Assembly (NCBI GenBank): GCA_004556455.1
Contig: SFGY01000004.1
Coordinates: 208,384 to 272,383 of the forward strand
Direction of reading: 5' to 3'
Origin: Clostridiales bacterium
GTDB lineage: Bacteria; Bacillota; Clostridia; Saccharofermentanales; DTU023
Length of the DNA stretch: 64,000 bases
The position numbers were made by a program, and so were the translations under genes. The notes under the pieces were generated by a model. It had not been told where the DNA came from. It searched no databases and worked only from the letters and a program-made list of their open reading frames with translations. Shown here one piece after another: positions 36,193 through 45,934 of this stretch (positions within the stretch are counted from its first letter, which is position 1; each line of letters starts with the position of its first letter).

Positions 36193-37779
36193 GTGTACAG
36201 TGTTGTAAAAACTTATGTTCCCCGTGGGTTTTCAGCCCTTGAGGCCAGTCTTGAGGTAAGTATTCTTCCTGGTTTGCCCAGCTTTTCAATGAGCGGAGTG
36301 AAGGAAGGACAGCGCCATGAGATGGAAAACCGGCTGAGAGCAGCGCTCAAAAACAATGGCTTTCGCTGGCCTCAGGGCAGAATTATTGTAGCCATTTCGC
36401 CGGCATGGCTGCAAAAGAGCGGTTCTTCTTTTGATTTGCCTGCGGCTGTGGGCATTCTTGAGGCTTCAGAACAAATTGTTCCACGCAAAAAGCAGGATTT
36501 TGCTTTTTTGGGAGAGCTTGGCCTTGATGCTTGCCTGAGGCGAGTTCCAGGAATTTTCACCTGCCTGGAGCTTGCTGCGGAGAATAAACAAATTGTTCCT
36601 GTCATCCCCCGGGCTAATAGGACGGAAGCCCTTTCTTTTCCTCATTGTCCCGTAGCTCTGGCCAGAGATCTTGATGAGGCTCTGGCCTATTGTGAGGGCC
36701 ATAAAGAAGCGGCATTGCCCCAGTTGGATACTTCCACAGCTGTGAACAGCCGAGCCGAAGGCAGAGAGCTTCTGGCCTCGTTCAGTGGCGATAGCCTGAT
36801 TATTCTGGGGCTGAGTCTGGCTCTTGCAGGCTGGCATCCTCTTTTTCTTCTCGGCTCACCCGGCAGCGGCAAAAGTATGTTGGCGGAGCTTGCAGTTTCT
36901 CTATTACCGCCGCTCCATGAAGAGGATAGTTATCTTCTTAAGAAAGTTTATAGTGTAGCTGAAAAGAGAAGCTATGAACCCCCTGGCGAAGGTGTGCGTC
37001 CTTTTCTTAGTCCGCATCACAGTGTTACAGCCATGGCTCTGACGGGCGGCGGCAGTCCGGTAATCCCGGGGCTTTTCAGCCTGGCACATAAAGGGGTACT
37101 CTTCCTGGATGAGCTTAACGAATATGAAGCGGAAAAAATTGAGGCTTTGCGAGAACCCCTGCAAAATGGAGAGATCGCACTTGCACGTGGACATGACTAC
37201 GTCGTGCTGCCAGCGGACTTTCTTCTGATTGCGGCAGCAAATCCCTGCCGCTGCGGCTATTTTCTGGAAGGAAACGGTCGTTGCCACTGCACAGAACGCG
37301 AGGTCAGGCGTTACCTTTCTAAAGTCTCAGGCCCGATTCGGGACCGTTTTCCTATTGGCCTTATCTTGAAGCAACTCAGTGGTTCAGCATTACTTGAAAC
37401 CATCAGTCAAAGCGAAGCAAAAATCAAAGAAGCCGGACAGCTCTGCGAAAAAATTAAGGAGGCTCATGAAATCGCTTATTTACGCTGCCGCGAACAGGGT
37501 CTCCCGCCTGTCCTTAATGGGCGCTGCCGCTGTGCGGATTTAGCTGAACACTGGGCCTTGCCAGAGGATGTGCTGATGCTGGCAAAGGAGCGTGCCGTTC
37601 ACTACCATCTCAGTGCTCGTTCCTTCCGACAAGTGCTTTCGCTTGCCAGAACCTCTGCAGATCTGGAGGGACGTACAACAGTGAGTCGCAACGATCTCGA
37701 CATCGCCATTTTCTTCAAAAGTAATCTGGAAAAAAATCTCTCGAAGGCCAGGCTGGAAGCTGAACGGCGCTGCAATTAA
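36193..37779 (+). CDS. YifB/ComM-family AAA+ ATPase (Mg-chelatase-like)
   Basis: A 528-residue AAA+ protein. The N-terminal ChlI-type Lon-protease-like domain (EVSILPGLPSFSMSG, KNNGFRWPQGRI) precedes a P-loop GSPGSGKSMLAEL (about 218-230), Walker B LFLDELNEY and sensor AAANPCRCGYF, followed by a Cys-rich stretch and a C-terminal Mg-chelatase-type domain. In Gram-negative naturally competent bacteria ComM is a branch-migration helicase; the role in Clostridia is less clear, but dprA lies directly downstream. It starts with GTG at 36193 after GGAGGGA. Confidence 0.9.
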   Translation: MYSVVKTYVPRGFSALEASLEVSILPGLPSFSMSGVKEGQRHEMENRLRAALKNNGFRWPQGRIIVAISPAWLQKSGSSFDLPAAVGILEASEQIVPRKKQDFAFLGELGLDACLRRVPGIFTCLELAAENKQIVPVIPRANRTEALSFPHCPVALARDLDEALAYCEGHKEAALPQLDTSTAVNSRAEGRELLASFSGDSLIILGLSLALAGWHPLFLLGSPGSGKSMLAELAVSLLPPLHEEDSYLLKKVYSVAEKRSYEPPGEGVRPFLSPHHSVTAMALTGGGSPVIPGLFSLAHKGVLFLDELNEYEAEKIEALREPLQNGEIALARGHDYVVLPADFLLIAAANPCRCGYFLEGNGRCHCTEREVRRYLSKVSGPIRDRFPIGLILKQLSGSALLETISQSEAKIKEAGQLCEKIKEAHEIAYLRCREQGLPPVLNGRCRCADLAEHWALPEDVLMLAKERAVHYHLSARSFRQVLSLARTSADLEGRTTVSRNDLDIAIFFKSNLEKNLSKARLEAERRCN

Positions 37780-37802
37780 TAAGAAAAAACGGCATAAATA
37801 CT

Positions 37803-39293
37803 ATGTATCCAACGCTGAGAAATAAAATAAGCTCTGCACTATTTTTAGAGGCTTTTTTCCGCAAAAGCGGCAGTTCCTGGACACAGGCCAAAAAGCTCTG
37901 TGCATCCATGGATCTTTTCTCTGAAAGTAAAGAAGAAATGCTCGAAAAAATAAGCGGGGTCTGGGCTTATTCCAACTATGCCGGACTTTCTGCCCTGTCA
38001 TGGCCGCAGAATGAAGCTTCGCGATATGAGTCTTTAGGTTTAAAAATCACTGCGCCTGGACAGCCTGACTGGCCGATCTCTTTGGATGATCTGGCGGATG
38101 TTCCTCTCTGGCTCTGGTATAGAGGAGCCGCCCCATCTCTGCTTCAAGCTCTCTCTCCCGTCTCCATCGTGGGAAGCCGAAGACCAACACCTTATACGGC
38201 AAAAGCCTGTAGCATTCTGGCCAAACAACTGGCTCGACGGGGTAACGCCGTCGTCAGTGGGCTTGCCCTTGGAGTTGACGGCATCGCTCATCGCAGCTGT
38301 CTGGAGGCAGGGGGTGTGAGTGCCGCTTTTCTGCCTTGTGGCCTGATGCACTGTTATCCGCCGGAACACCGTGAACTTATGATGCAGATTGAAAGTCATG
38401 GAACCGTTATCAGTGAACTGCCGCCGGAATCGATGATAAGAAAAATGAATTTCAGTTCGCGCAATCGTCTCATTGCTGCTATGTCGGGTGATGTCCTTAT
38501 TCTGCAGGCTCGCCAGCGCAGCGGCACTATGATTACAGCCCATCATGCCATTGACCAGGGGAAAAGACTTTTCGTTTTACCTTCCCCCTGGAATCTCAAT
38601 GAGTTTTCAGGCTCTCTGGAACTGCTCTCTCATGGGGTTTGTGCGTTGTCAGGACCAGAAATGGTGGAGGAGCTGGAACAGCCCTGTATGTCAGAGAAAC
38701 GCAGTAAAATACTTGCTGAAATCCTGACAGGAAGGAAGTCGGAACTTACTGAATTAAATTGTCAGATCAGCTTTGCAGAGGCTTCAAGTGGTCTTGAATT
38801 TGAGAATAGTGAGGATGACAGGAAGGACAGTGAGTGGAAGAAAAATCGATCTAACCCTCCGAGATCTGAGCGGTGTTTGACAGTACCAACTGAACGTGTC
38901 CTTCAGCCATCTGCTGTGAAAAAACAGCCGAATAAAGCTTTACCAGCACGTGAGGAATCACCCTCTTTACAGGAGCCTGGCGAAAATTCAAGACAAGGAG
39001 AAAATCTTTTTTCCCCGGATCAACTCGATCAGCTCACTGCTGAAGAAAAAAAGGCTGCGCTGCCTTTACCCTGGCAGGATGAGGAAGAAGAGCATTATCT
39101 TCTTCGCTGCATAAGCTGGATCCTGAATTTCGAAGCCTGCAGTGCCGATCAGCTTGCACGATTCCTGGAACTTCCACTCTGCAAACTTCTGCCGCTTCTG
39201 CTTGAACTCGAGAGTCAGGGAAAGATTATTCGCCGTAACAATGTCTTTTATAGTGAGAAAATCAGGACGGAAGACGAGATAGAGGATTTTTGA
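37803..39293 (+). CDS. dprA: DNA-processing protein DprA with long linker
   Basis: DprA protects incoming single-stranded DNA and loads RecA in transformation. The Rossmann core is clear (VGSRRPTPYTAKACSILAK, GLALGVDGIAHRSCL, FLPCGL, NRLIAAMSGDVLILQA, RSGTMITAHHA). A C-terminal winged-helix domain follows (about 435-490). Between them lies a polar linker of about 140 residues (about 305-430), which makes the protein 496 aa against the usual 280-380. The start at 37803 has no good Shine-Dalgarno. The TGA stop overlaps the -35 of the topA promoter. Confidence 0.92.
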   Translation: MYPTLRNKISSALFLEAFFRKSGSSWTQAKKLCASMDLFSESKEEMLEKISGVWAYSNYAGLSALSWPQNEASRYESLGLKITAPGQPDWPISLDDLADVPLWLWYRGAAPSLLQALSPVSIVGSRRPTPYTAKACSILAKQLARRGNAVVSGLALGVDGIAHRSCLEAGGVSAAFLPCGLMHCYPPEHRELMMQIESHGTVISELPPESMIRKMNFSSRNRLIAAMSGDVLILQARQRSGTMITAHHAIDQGKRLFVLPSPWNLNEFSGSLELLSHGVCALSGPEMVEELEQPCMSEKRSKILAEILTGRKSELTELNCQISFAEASSGLEFENSEDDRKDSEWKKNRSNPPRSERCLTVPTERVLQPSAVKKQPNKALPAREESPSLQEPGENSRQGENLFSPDQLDQLTAEEKKAALPLPWQDEEEEHYLLRCISWILNFEACSADQLARFLELPLCKLLPLLLELESQGKIIRRNNVFYSEKIRTEDEIEDF

Positions 39294-39318
39294 CAGACTT
39301 ACATATATCCTGTATATA
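39290..39318 (+). promoter_or_regulatory. Promoter of topA
   Basis: Perfect TTGACA at 39290-39295, 17-base spacer, TATATA at 39313-39318. The -35 overlaps the dprA stop codon. The predicted leader is about 155 bases. Confidence 0.75.
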
Positions 39319-39482
39319 TAGGGTTTGTTACAGGAGACACAGTCCAGGCCATTGATTCTGCAGATGAAAGGTCCGCAGCAGGTGTCGGCTTTCTGTTTGC
39401 CGGAAAAGCAAGCTATGGATTGTAATACTTTCATAATCGCTTCCGTCCATAAGCCATCGTGGGAGCGAAAAAAGGATGAGCT

Positions 39483-41708
39483 ATGAGTAAAACACTCTTA
39501 ATTGTTGAGTCGCCCGCCAAGGCTAAAACCATTTCCCGCTATCTGGGTAAAGACTATATTGTTGCTGCCTCTGTGGGACACGTCAGAGACTTGCCGACCT
39601 CAACCATGGGAGTTGATGTCCGTAACGGTTATAAGCCTCGCTATATTACGATGCAGGGCAAGGAAGCTGTCCTCCGCGAGCTTAGAAAGCAGCAGGGAAA
39701 AGTCGATCACGTACTCCTTGCAACTGACCCGGATCGTGAGGGAGAAGCGATTGCCTGGCACCTTGCGACAGCTCTGGATCTGGATCCCATGAGTCCTCTG
39801 CGTGTGAGTTTTAATGCCATCACAGATCACAGTGTCAAGGAGGCAATCAAACATCCGCGGCCTTTGGATTTAAATCTTGTCGATGCACAGCAGGCAAGAC
39901 GCATTCTCGATCGTCTTGTAGGTTATGAGCTTTCACCTCTGCTCTGGCGCAAGGTCTTAAAAGGGCTATCGGCAGGTCGTGTTCAATCTCTGGCCACGCG
40001 CATGGTGGTTCAGCGTGAACGGGAGATTGCTGCCTTTATTCCGGAGGAATACTGGCTCCTTACTGCGGCGCTCAAAACTGAAAAGGAAGAATGCTTCGAG
40101 GCGCGCTACCACGGTATTCTGAGCAAGAACCGCGTATCCCCGCGCAAAATAAAAAACAAGGAAGACTGTGATCAACTGGCCGAACAGGCACGTCATGAAA
40201 CTTTCCTGGTTCACTCGGTCAAAAAAGCAGAGAGTAAACGCTCTTCCTTTCCTCCTTTTACCACATCCTCACTGCAGCAGGAAGCTTCAAGAGCTCTTTC
40301 TTTTACGTCTCAGCGGACCATGCGCATTGCCCAGCAGCTCTATGAAGGGGTTAACCTCAGTGAAAGCGGTCAGACCGCTCTGATCACCTATATCCGTACA
40401 GACTCCGTACGCATTTCTCCGGAAGCGGTGACAGAAGCAAGAAAATATATTTCCGCTCATTATGGTGAAGACTATCTTCCCGAAAAAGCACGATATTTTA
40501 AAAACAGAAAAGCGGCTCAGGACGCCCATGAGGCCATACGTCCGGCTCACTTTGATCTCCCACCGGAAAAAGTCAGAGATTCCCTGAGTCATGAGCAATA
40601 TCGTTTATACAAAATCATCTGGGATAAATTCATCGCTTCGCAGATGACTGCGGCTGTTTTTGACACCGTGACGGCGGACCTTCGGGCGGGAGATGCTATT
40701 TTCCGTGTCCGTGGTGAAAATCTGCGCTTTCCTGGCTGGATGAAGCAATATGGTCGCAGTGCCGAAGATACAGAAAACAGTGCGGAAGATGAGAGCGACG
40801 AACTCAAAAAGCAAACCTTGCCTGAACTTGTCGAAGGTCAGGAACTCAAATTACTTGAACTCAAGCAAGAGCAGAAATTCACCCAGCCTCCGGGACGCTA
40901 CACAGAAGCCAGCTTGATTAAAGCACTGGAAGAAGAGGGTGTAGGCCGTCCATCCACCTACGCACCGACGATCACAACCATCCTCACCCGCAAATATGTG
41001 GAAAAGGATCAGCGCAGCTTGAAACCAACTGAGCTTGGGGTAACAGTCACGGAAATGCTGGAAGAGCATTTTCCGGATATTGTTGACACGGAATTCACGG
41101 CAAAGATGGAAGAACGCCTTGACGAGGTTGAATCTGGAGCCGAGAGTTGGCAGGCTATTCTTGATGATTTTTATCCTGCTTTCCATGCCGAGATTGAGAA
41201 AGCCAACGAAAAGATTGAGAAAAAACTGATTCCTGATGAACCCACGGGGGAGAAATGCCCCGAATGCGGAGAAGGGGAACTGCTCATCAAACAAGGGCGC
41301 TATGGCAGATTTATCGCCTGTTCGCGCTATCCAGACTGTAAATACACGAAAAACATTGAAGTCGCTGCTCCGGGAAAATGTCCTCTCTGCGGTTCCGGGC
41401 TCCTGCAGAAAAGCAGCCGAAAACGTCGGAACTCAATCTTTTATGTTTGTGATAAAAAAGGCTCTGATCCCAACTGTGCCTTTATCAGCTGGGACCTTCC
41501 TCTCGAAGAAAAATGTCTGGTCTGCGGGGCCTACATGGTTCAGAAGAAATACCGCGGACGGAAATATAAGACCTGCAGCAATAAGGACTGTGCCAGCCAC
41601 AAGCAGAAAAGAAAAAGCGAAGCCGACTCCCCGAAAGGCGACTCAGATTCCAGGCCCGGCGGCAGCAAAGCAGCCAGTTCCAAGGCCGGTGCAGTCGTAA
41701 AGAAATAG
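39483..41708 (+). CDS. topA: DNA topoisomerase I
   Basis: Type IA topoisomerase that relaxes negative supercoils, 741 aa. The N-terminal Toprim domain (LLIVESPAKAKTISRYLG, ATDPDREGEAIAWHL), the active-site Tyr region (ALITYIRTDSVRIS), GRPSTYAPTI and three C-terminal four-Cys zinc modules (CPECGEGELL..., CPLCGSGLL..., CLVCGAYMV...) are present. A Lys/Ser-rich tail ends the protein. The start ATG at 39483 follows AAAAGGATGAG. trmFO begins one base after the stop, as in other Firmicutes. Confidence 0.97.
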   Translation: MSKTLLIVESPAKAKTISRYLGKDYIVAASVGHVRDLPTSTMGVDVRNGYKPRYITMQGKEAVLRELRKQQGKVDHVLLATDPDREGEAIAWHLATALDLDPMSPLRVSFNAITDHSVKEAIKHPRPLDLNLVDAQQARRILDRLVGYELSPLLWRKVLKGLSAGRVQSLATRMVVQREREIAAFIPEEYWLLTAALKTEKEECFEARYHGILSKNRVSPRKIKNKEDCDQLAEQARHETFLVHSVKKAESKRSSFPPFTTSSLQQEASRALSFTSQRTMRIAQQLYEGVNLSESGQTALITYIRTDSVRISPEAVTEARKYISAHYGEDYLPEKARYFKNRKAAQDAHEAIRPAHFDLPPEKVRDSLSHEQYRLYKIIWDKFIASQMTAAVFDTVTADLRAGDAIFRVRGENLRFPGWMKQYGRSAEDTENSAEDESDELKKQTLPELVEGQELKLLELKQEQKFTQPPGRYTEASLIKALEEEGVGRPSTYAPTITTILTRKYVEKDQRSLKPTELGVTVTEMLEEHFPDIVDTEFTAKMEERLDEVESGAESWQAILDDFYPAFHAEIEKANEKIEKKLIPDEPTGEKCPECGEGELLIKQGRYGRFIACSRYPDCKYTKNIEVAAPGKCPLCGSGLLQKSSRKRRNSIFYVCDKKGSDPNCAFISWDLPLEEKCLVCGAYMVQKKYRGRKYKTCSNKDCASHKQKRKSEADSPKGDSDSRPGGSKAASSKAGAVVKK

Positions 41709-41709
41709 C

Positions 41710-43119
41710 ATGAGTAAAACAGAAGTTACGATCCTGGGGGCCGGTCTTGCCGGCTCAGAAGCGGCCTGGCAGCTCGCCCGGCGGGGTATTCCTGTGCGTT
41801 TGCTGGAGATGAAACCTGCGGAACTTACGGAAGCTCATGATAGTCCCTATTTTGCAGAGCTTGTCTGCAGCAATTCTCTGCGTTCAGAAAAGGCAGAGAC
41901 GGCGACAGGTCTGCTCAAACTTGAACTCGCATATTTTAACTCTCTTATTCTGGAAACAGCCAGGGCTTGCAGAGTCCCGGCTGGAAATGCTCTGGCCGTG
42001 GACAGGGCAGCTTTTCCACGCCTGATCACGGAACGCCTGAGAGAGCATAAGCTGATTAAAATCTGTGAGAAACGCGTCGACAGTTTGGAGGAACTGGGTG
42101 AAAGCTATCGGATTGTGTCGACCGGTCCGCTTACCGGTGGGCCCTTTTTTGACTCTCTGGAAAGACACTTTGGCCAAAAGAAACTCTTTTTCTTTGACGC
42201 GGCAGCTCCTCTTGTAGAAGGGGATTCTATCGACCGCCGTATTGCTTTTCGCTGCGACCGCTATAATGCTGGCCAGGGCGACGGCGACTATCTGAATTGT
42301 CCCCTCAGCAAGGAGCAGTACCTGCGCTTTTATGAGGCTCTGACCCAGGCTGAACGAGCCGAAATACACGATTTTGAAAAGAAACTTCTTTTTTCCGGCT
42401 GTAAGCCAGTCGAAGATTTGGCGGATGAAGGCGTCGATACGCTTCGTTTTGGACCTCTGAAGCCCGTTGGCATCGAGCTTCCCGAGGGTGGTGAAGCCTA
42501 TGCACTTGTGCAGCTGAGACAGGATGATTTTGCAGGAAGTCTCTGGAATATGGTGGGCTTTCAAACCCGCTTGAAATTTCCGGAACAGGAACGTGTTTTT
42601 CACCTTATTCCAGGTCTGGAAAAGGCCCGCTTCGCACGTTATGGCGTGATGCACCGCAACAGTTTCCTCAATGGTCCGGAACTCCTGCAGGGTCTTTATC
42701 AATGCAGAGAAGATCCTAAACTCTTTTTTGCCGGCCAGATGACGGGCGTGGAGGGTTATCTGGAATCTGCCGCTTCAGGACTCAGTGCTGCTCTGGCTTT
42801 GGCTGCTGAGTTGGGCTGTGAAGATAAAGCCATGCTATTGCCACTGCGGGGTCGCCAGACGATACTGGGCGGCCTGGCGGCCTATGTCCGTTCTCCCTCT
42901 GCGGATTTCCAGCCTATGAAAGCTAATTTTTCTCTTCTGGATCCTCTGGAGAGAACAGAAGTCAGAGCTTTACGACAAAAATATGGGCTGCGGCGAGGCG
43001 GAAGAAAAGAAAAACGCCTGGCCTATGCCCTTCGTTCATTGGAACATCTGGGTGTCGATGAAGAAAGCTTGATGAGAATTTGCGAAGAAAGTGCCGGAAA
43101 CCATGAGCCAAGAGATTGA
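41710..43119 (+). CDS. trmFO: Folate/FAD-dependent tRNA m5U54 methyltransferase TrmFO
   Basis: Methylates U54 in the T-loop of tRNA using methylene-tetrahydrofolate. 469 aa, with an N-terminal FAD fold (TILGAGLAGSEAAWQLARRG), the family stretch LVCSNSLRSEKAETATGLLK, and YFAGQMTGVEGYLESAASGLSAA near the C-terminus (FFAGQMTG here). The start is one base after topA with no strong ribosome site, so reinitiation is likely; the 3' end overlaps queA by 17 bases. Confidence 0.95.
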   Translation: MSKTEVTILGAGLAGSEAAWQLARRGIPVRLLEMKPAELTEAHDSPYFAELVCSNSLRSEKAETATGLLKLELAYFNSLILETARACRVPAGNALAVDRAAFPRLITERLREHKLIKICEKRVDSLEELGESYRIVSTGPLTGGPFFDSLERHFGQKKLFFFDAAAPLVEGDSIDRRIAFRCDRYNAGQGDGDYLNCPLSKEQYLRFYEALTQAERAEIHDFEKKLLFSGCKPVEDLADEGVDTLRFGPLKPVGIELPEGGEAYALVQLRQDDFAGSLWNMVGFQTRLKFPEQERVFHLIPGLEKARFARYGVMHRNSFLNGPELLQGLYQCREDPKLFFAGQMTGVEGYLESAASGLSAALALAAELGCEDKAMLLPLRGRQTILGGLAAYVRSPSADFQPMKANFSLLDPLERTEVRALRQKYGLRRGGRKEKRLAYALRSLEHLGVDEESLMRICEESAGNHEPRD

Positions 43120-44215
43120 AGTTCAAAGCAAGGACAATGGTAAGAGAGAAGAAGCTGAGGTCAATCCTGAACTGCTTCTTTCTTCGTATGCCTATGATCT
43201 GCCTGATGAGTTGATTGCCCAACATCCTGCGGAGCGTCGTGACGCATCGCGGATGATGGTTCTGAAACATGGTGAAGCTCCACAGCATCGTCATGTGAGG
43301 GATATTTTAGAGTATCTGCGGCCGGATGATTGTCTCGTCATCAACAACACACGAGTGATTGCCGCCAGACTTTATGGTGCGATGAAAGATACGGGATCGC
43401 CTGTGGAGATTCTTCTGTTAAAGCGGCTCAATAAAACGGACTGGCAGGTCATTGCTAAGCCTGGTAAAAAACTCAAAGCCGGGCGGCGCATTGTCTTTCT
43501 GCCGGAGCGTCTTGAAGCTGAAAGCATTGGGGAAGAAGCCGAGGGGGTACGCATCCTGCATTTTTATTTTAAAGGCATCTTTGAAGAAATTCTCGACGAG
43601 GCCGGCACAGTGCCACTGCCGCCCTATATACACGAAAAACTCGCGGATCCCGAACGCTATCAGACGGTGTACTCCAAAATTAACGGCTCAGCCGCCGCGC
43701 CTACGGCCGGTTTGCATTTTACCCAGGCGCTTCTGCAGAAAATACGTGATCTGGGGACAGATATTGCTGAACTGACCCTGCATGTTGGCCTGGGGACGTT
43801 TCGCCCGGTTCATGAGGATGATGTTCGAGATCATCAGATGCACAGCGAGCACTTTGAAATGAATCAGCTCTGTGCGGAAAAATTGAATGCCTGCAGGGAA
43901 AGGGGAGGACGCATTGTGGCCATTGGCACGACCTCATGCCGCACTCTGGAAACAGTCGTTGACCGTAAGACGGGGCGCTTCGAAGCCAGAACAGGCGAGA
44001 CTTCCATCTTTATTTATCCAGGTTTTAAATTTGCGGGAATGGACGCTCTGCTGACCAACTTTCACCTGCCTGAATCGACGTTGCTCATGCTGGTCTCGGC
44101 CTTTTACGGACGCGAACGCATGCTCGCAGCTTATCGTGAAGCGGTCCGTGAAAATTATCGCTTTTACAGTTTCGGCGACTGTATGCTGATTCTGCCTGAA
44201 GGATTGGAGGTCTAA
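43103..44215 (+). CDS. queA: S-adenosylmethionine:tRNA ribosyltransferase-isomerase
   Basis: Converts preQ1-tRNA to epoxyqueuosine-tRNA. The core runs from SSYAYDLPDELIAQHPAERRDASR through NNTRVIAARLYG, YQTVYSKINGSAAAPTAGLHFT, LHVGLGTFRPV and NFHLPESTLLMLVSAFYG. The first 25 residues are a polar extension not needed for the fold. ATG at 43103 is taken as start, 12 bases after a possible GTG at 43091. It pairs with tgt, 6 bases downstream, giving two steps of queuosine synthesis. Confidence 0.95.
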   Translation: MSQEIEVQSKDNGKREEAEVNPELLLSSYAYDLPDELIAQHPAERRDASRMMVLKHGEAPQHRHVRDILEYLRPDDCLVINNTRVIAARLYGAMKDTGSPVEILLLKRLNKTDWQVIAKPGKKLKAGRRIVFLPERLEAESIGEEAEGVRILHFYFKGIFEEILDEAGTVPLPPYIHEKLADPERYQTVYSKINGSAAAPTAGLHFTQALLQKIRDLGTDIAELTLHVGLGTFRPVHEDDVRDHQMHSEHFEMNQLCAEKLNACRERGGRIVAIGTTSCRTLETVVDRKTGRFEARTGETSIFIYPGFKFAGMDALLTNFHLPESTLLMLVSAFYGRERMLAAYREAVRENYRFYSFGDCMLILPEGLEV

Positions 44216-44221
44216 GTTCTT

Positions 44222-45373
44222 ATGGTGAGTTATGAACTCCTGCACGAATGTAAGCAGTCCGGGGCGCGCCTCGGCATCCTGCATACGCCTCATGGTGATA
44301 TCCAGACCCCGGTCTTTATGCCTGTCGGCACTCAGGCCAGTGTTAAAACTCTTTCTCCGGAGGAGGTGGCTTCTACCGGAGCCAGGATTATGCTATCAAA
44401 TACGTACCACCTCTGGATGCGGCCTGGTCCTGATCTGGTCGCCGAGGCAGGTGGTTTGCACAAGTTTATGAACTGGCGCGGGGCCGTGCTCACCGACAGT
44501 GGGGGCTTCCAGGTTTTCAGCCTCGCCGAACGCAGAAAAATCGAAGAGGAGGGCGTGCACTTTCGTTCTCACATCGACGGCAGTCCGCAGTTTCTCAGCC
44601 CTGAAAAAGCGATGGATATTCAGACGAAGCTGGGTTCGGATATTATGATGCAGCTTGATGAATGTGCGCCCTGGCCGTCCACGCATGAATACATCGAAGC
44701 TTCCATGCAGAGAACCCTGCGATGGCTCGAACGTTGTAAAAAGAGCTGGCACACTCCTGAAACTCAGTCCCTTTTTGGTATCGTACAGGGAGGAATGTTT
44801 AAGGATCTGAGGCAGGAATCGGCCTTGCGCTGTACGGAAATGGATTTGCCGGGCTATGGCATCGGCGGTCTTTCTGTCGGTGAGCCAGCAGAATTGATGT
44901 GCGAAATGCTGGAAGCGGTGACTGAGATTCTACCCCAAAATAAACCGCGCTATCTCATGGGGGTTGGCACACCGGATTATCTCATTGAGGCAACCATACG
45001 TGGTGTCGACATGTGCGATTGTGTCTGGCCAACACGTTTAGGTCGTAACGGATCGGTGATTACTTCGCGCGGCAGGCTGACGATCCGCAATGCGACTTAT
45101 GCGCGGGATTTTCGCCCGCTTGATCCGGAGTGTGACTGCTATGCCTGCAGGAATTACAGCCGTGCCTATATTCGTCATCTGATTAAAGCTGGAGAAGTTT
45201 TCGGTCTCAGACTGACCAGTTATCATAATATTTACTACCTGCAAAAGCTCATGCAGAAGCTCAGAGAGGCCATCAAAGAGGATCGGACGCTTGATTTCCG
45301 CCGTGAATTCTATCAAAATGTGGCCGAAGGCCCAGCCCGGGAAGCGGCAGAGAGCACAGGTTCCCGAGCTTGA
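44222..45373 (+). CDS. tgt: tRNA-guanine transglycosylase
   Basis: Exchanges G34 of Tyr, His, Asn and Asp tRNAs for preQ1. 383 aa. The catalytic Asp regions (LTDSGGFQVFSL; GVDMCDCVWPTRLGRNG), the GIVQGGMF loop and the zinc site CDCYACRNYSRAYIRHL...H are intact. GGAGG precedes the start by 11 bases. It lies in the queA-tgt-yajC order typical of Firmicutes and is followed by yajC after about 50 bases. Confidence 0.97.
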   Translation: MVSYELLHECKQSGARLGILHTPHGDIQTPVFMPVGTQASVKTLSPEEVASTGARIMLSNTYHLWMRPGPDLVAEAGGLHKFMNWRGAVLTDSGGFQVFSLAERRKIEEEGVHFRSHIDGSPQFLSPEKAMDIQTKLGSDIMMQLDECAPWPSTHEYIEASMQRTLRWLERCKKSWHTPETQSLFGIVQGGMFKDLRQESALRCTEMDLPGYGIGGLSVGEPAELMCEMLEAVTEILPQNKPRYLMGVGTPDYLIEATIRGVDMCDCVWPTRLGRNGSVITSRGRLTIRNATYARDFRPLDPECDCYACRNYSRAYIRHLIKAGEVFGLRLTSYHNIYYLQKLMQKLREAIKEDRTLDFRREFYQNVAEGPAREAAESTGSRA

Positions 45374-45428
45374 GCTGATGCCGTTCTGGTGATATGCTTG
45401 CACGAGAAAAGCGAAGGAGATGCTTCAC

Positions 45429-45845
45429 ATGATTCAATTTACAGCCCTTGAGGCACAGGCCGGCGGCGGTTTGTTCGGCATGATGCTTCCCCTCATTCTG
45501 ATGATGGCCCTCATGTATTTTCTTATGGTTCGTCCTCAGAAGAAGAGAGAACAAAAGCTCCGCGACCAGATCAATGCGGTCAAGGTCGGTGATGAAATCG
45601 TGACCATTGGTGGAATCCGCGGTCGTATCTTCAATATTCAAAACGATGAAGTGACGATTTCCAGCAGTGTCCAAAACACCCTCATCACCTTTAAAAAATC
45701 CGCCATCAGCGCCATCCTTACTCAGACGGCAGAGACGGCGAACAAGACTACGGCTGCTGCGAGCAAGGAAAGTCCTGCAGAAGAGGGTGAGAAGAAGCCC
45801 GGCCTTCTCGGGAAAATAATGGGTAAAACCGAAGATAAGGAATAA
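45429..45845 (+). CDS. yajC: Preprotein translocase subunit YajC
   Basis: Small accessory of the Sec-SecDF complex with one TM helix (about residues 14-33, MMLPLILMMALMYFLMV), the family stretch RPQKKREQKLRDQINAVKVGDEIVTIGGIRG and a C-terminal Lys/Glu/Ala tail. The ATG at 45429 is 10 bases from AAGGAG; the ATG at 45420 is only 1 base away and is rejected. secD and secF, often next, are replaced here by the SCIFF locus. Confidence 0.92.
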   Translation: MIQFTALEAQAGGGLFGMMLPLILMMALMYFLMVRPQKKREQKLRDQINAVKVGDEIVTIGGIRGRIFNIQNDEVTISSSVQNTLITFKKSAISAILTQTAETANKTTAAASKESPAEEGEKKPGLLGKIMGKTEDKE

Positions 45846-45861
45846 TTCTTCACTTGTTTTA

Positions 45862-45922
45862 AAAATGACCTCAGACCGTCCAATAAGTTCAGTTCTGAAA
45901 ATGGTCACAGACCAGTCGATAA
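45862..45922 (+). repeat. Imperfect direct repeat before the SCIFF gene
   Basis: Two 25-base copies at 45862-45886 and 45898-45922, 36 bp apart, share AAAATG, CAGACC and ATAA (18 of 25 positions). They end just before the SCIFF ribosome site and could be a regulator site or chance. Confidence 0.3.
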
Positions 45923-45934
45923 AAGGAGAAAACA

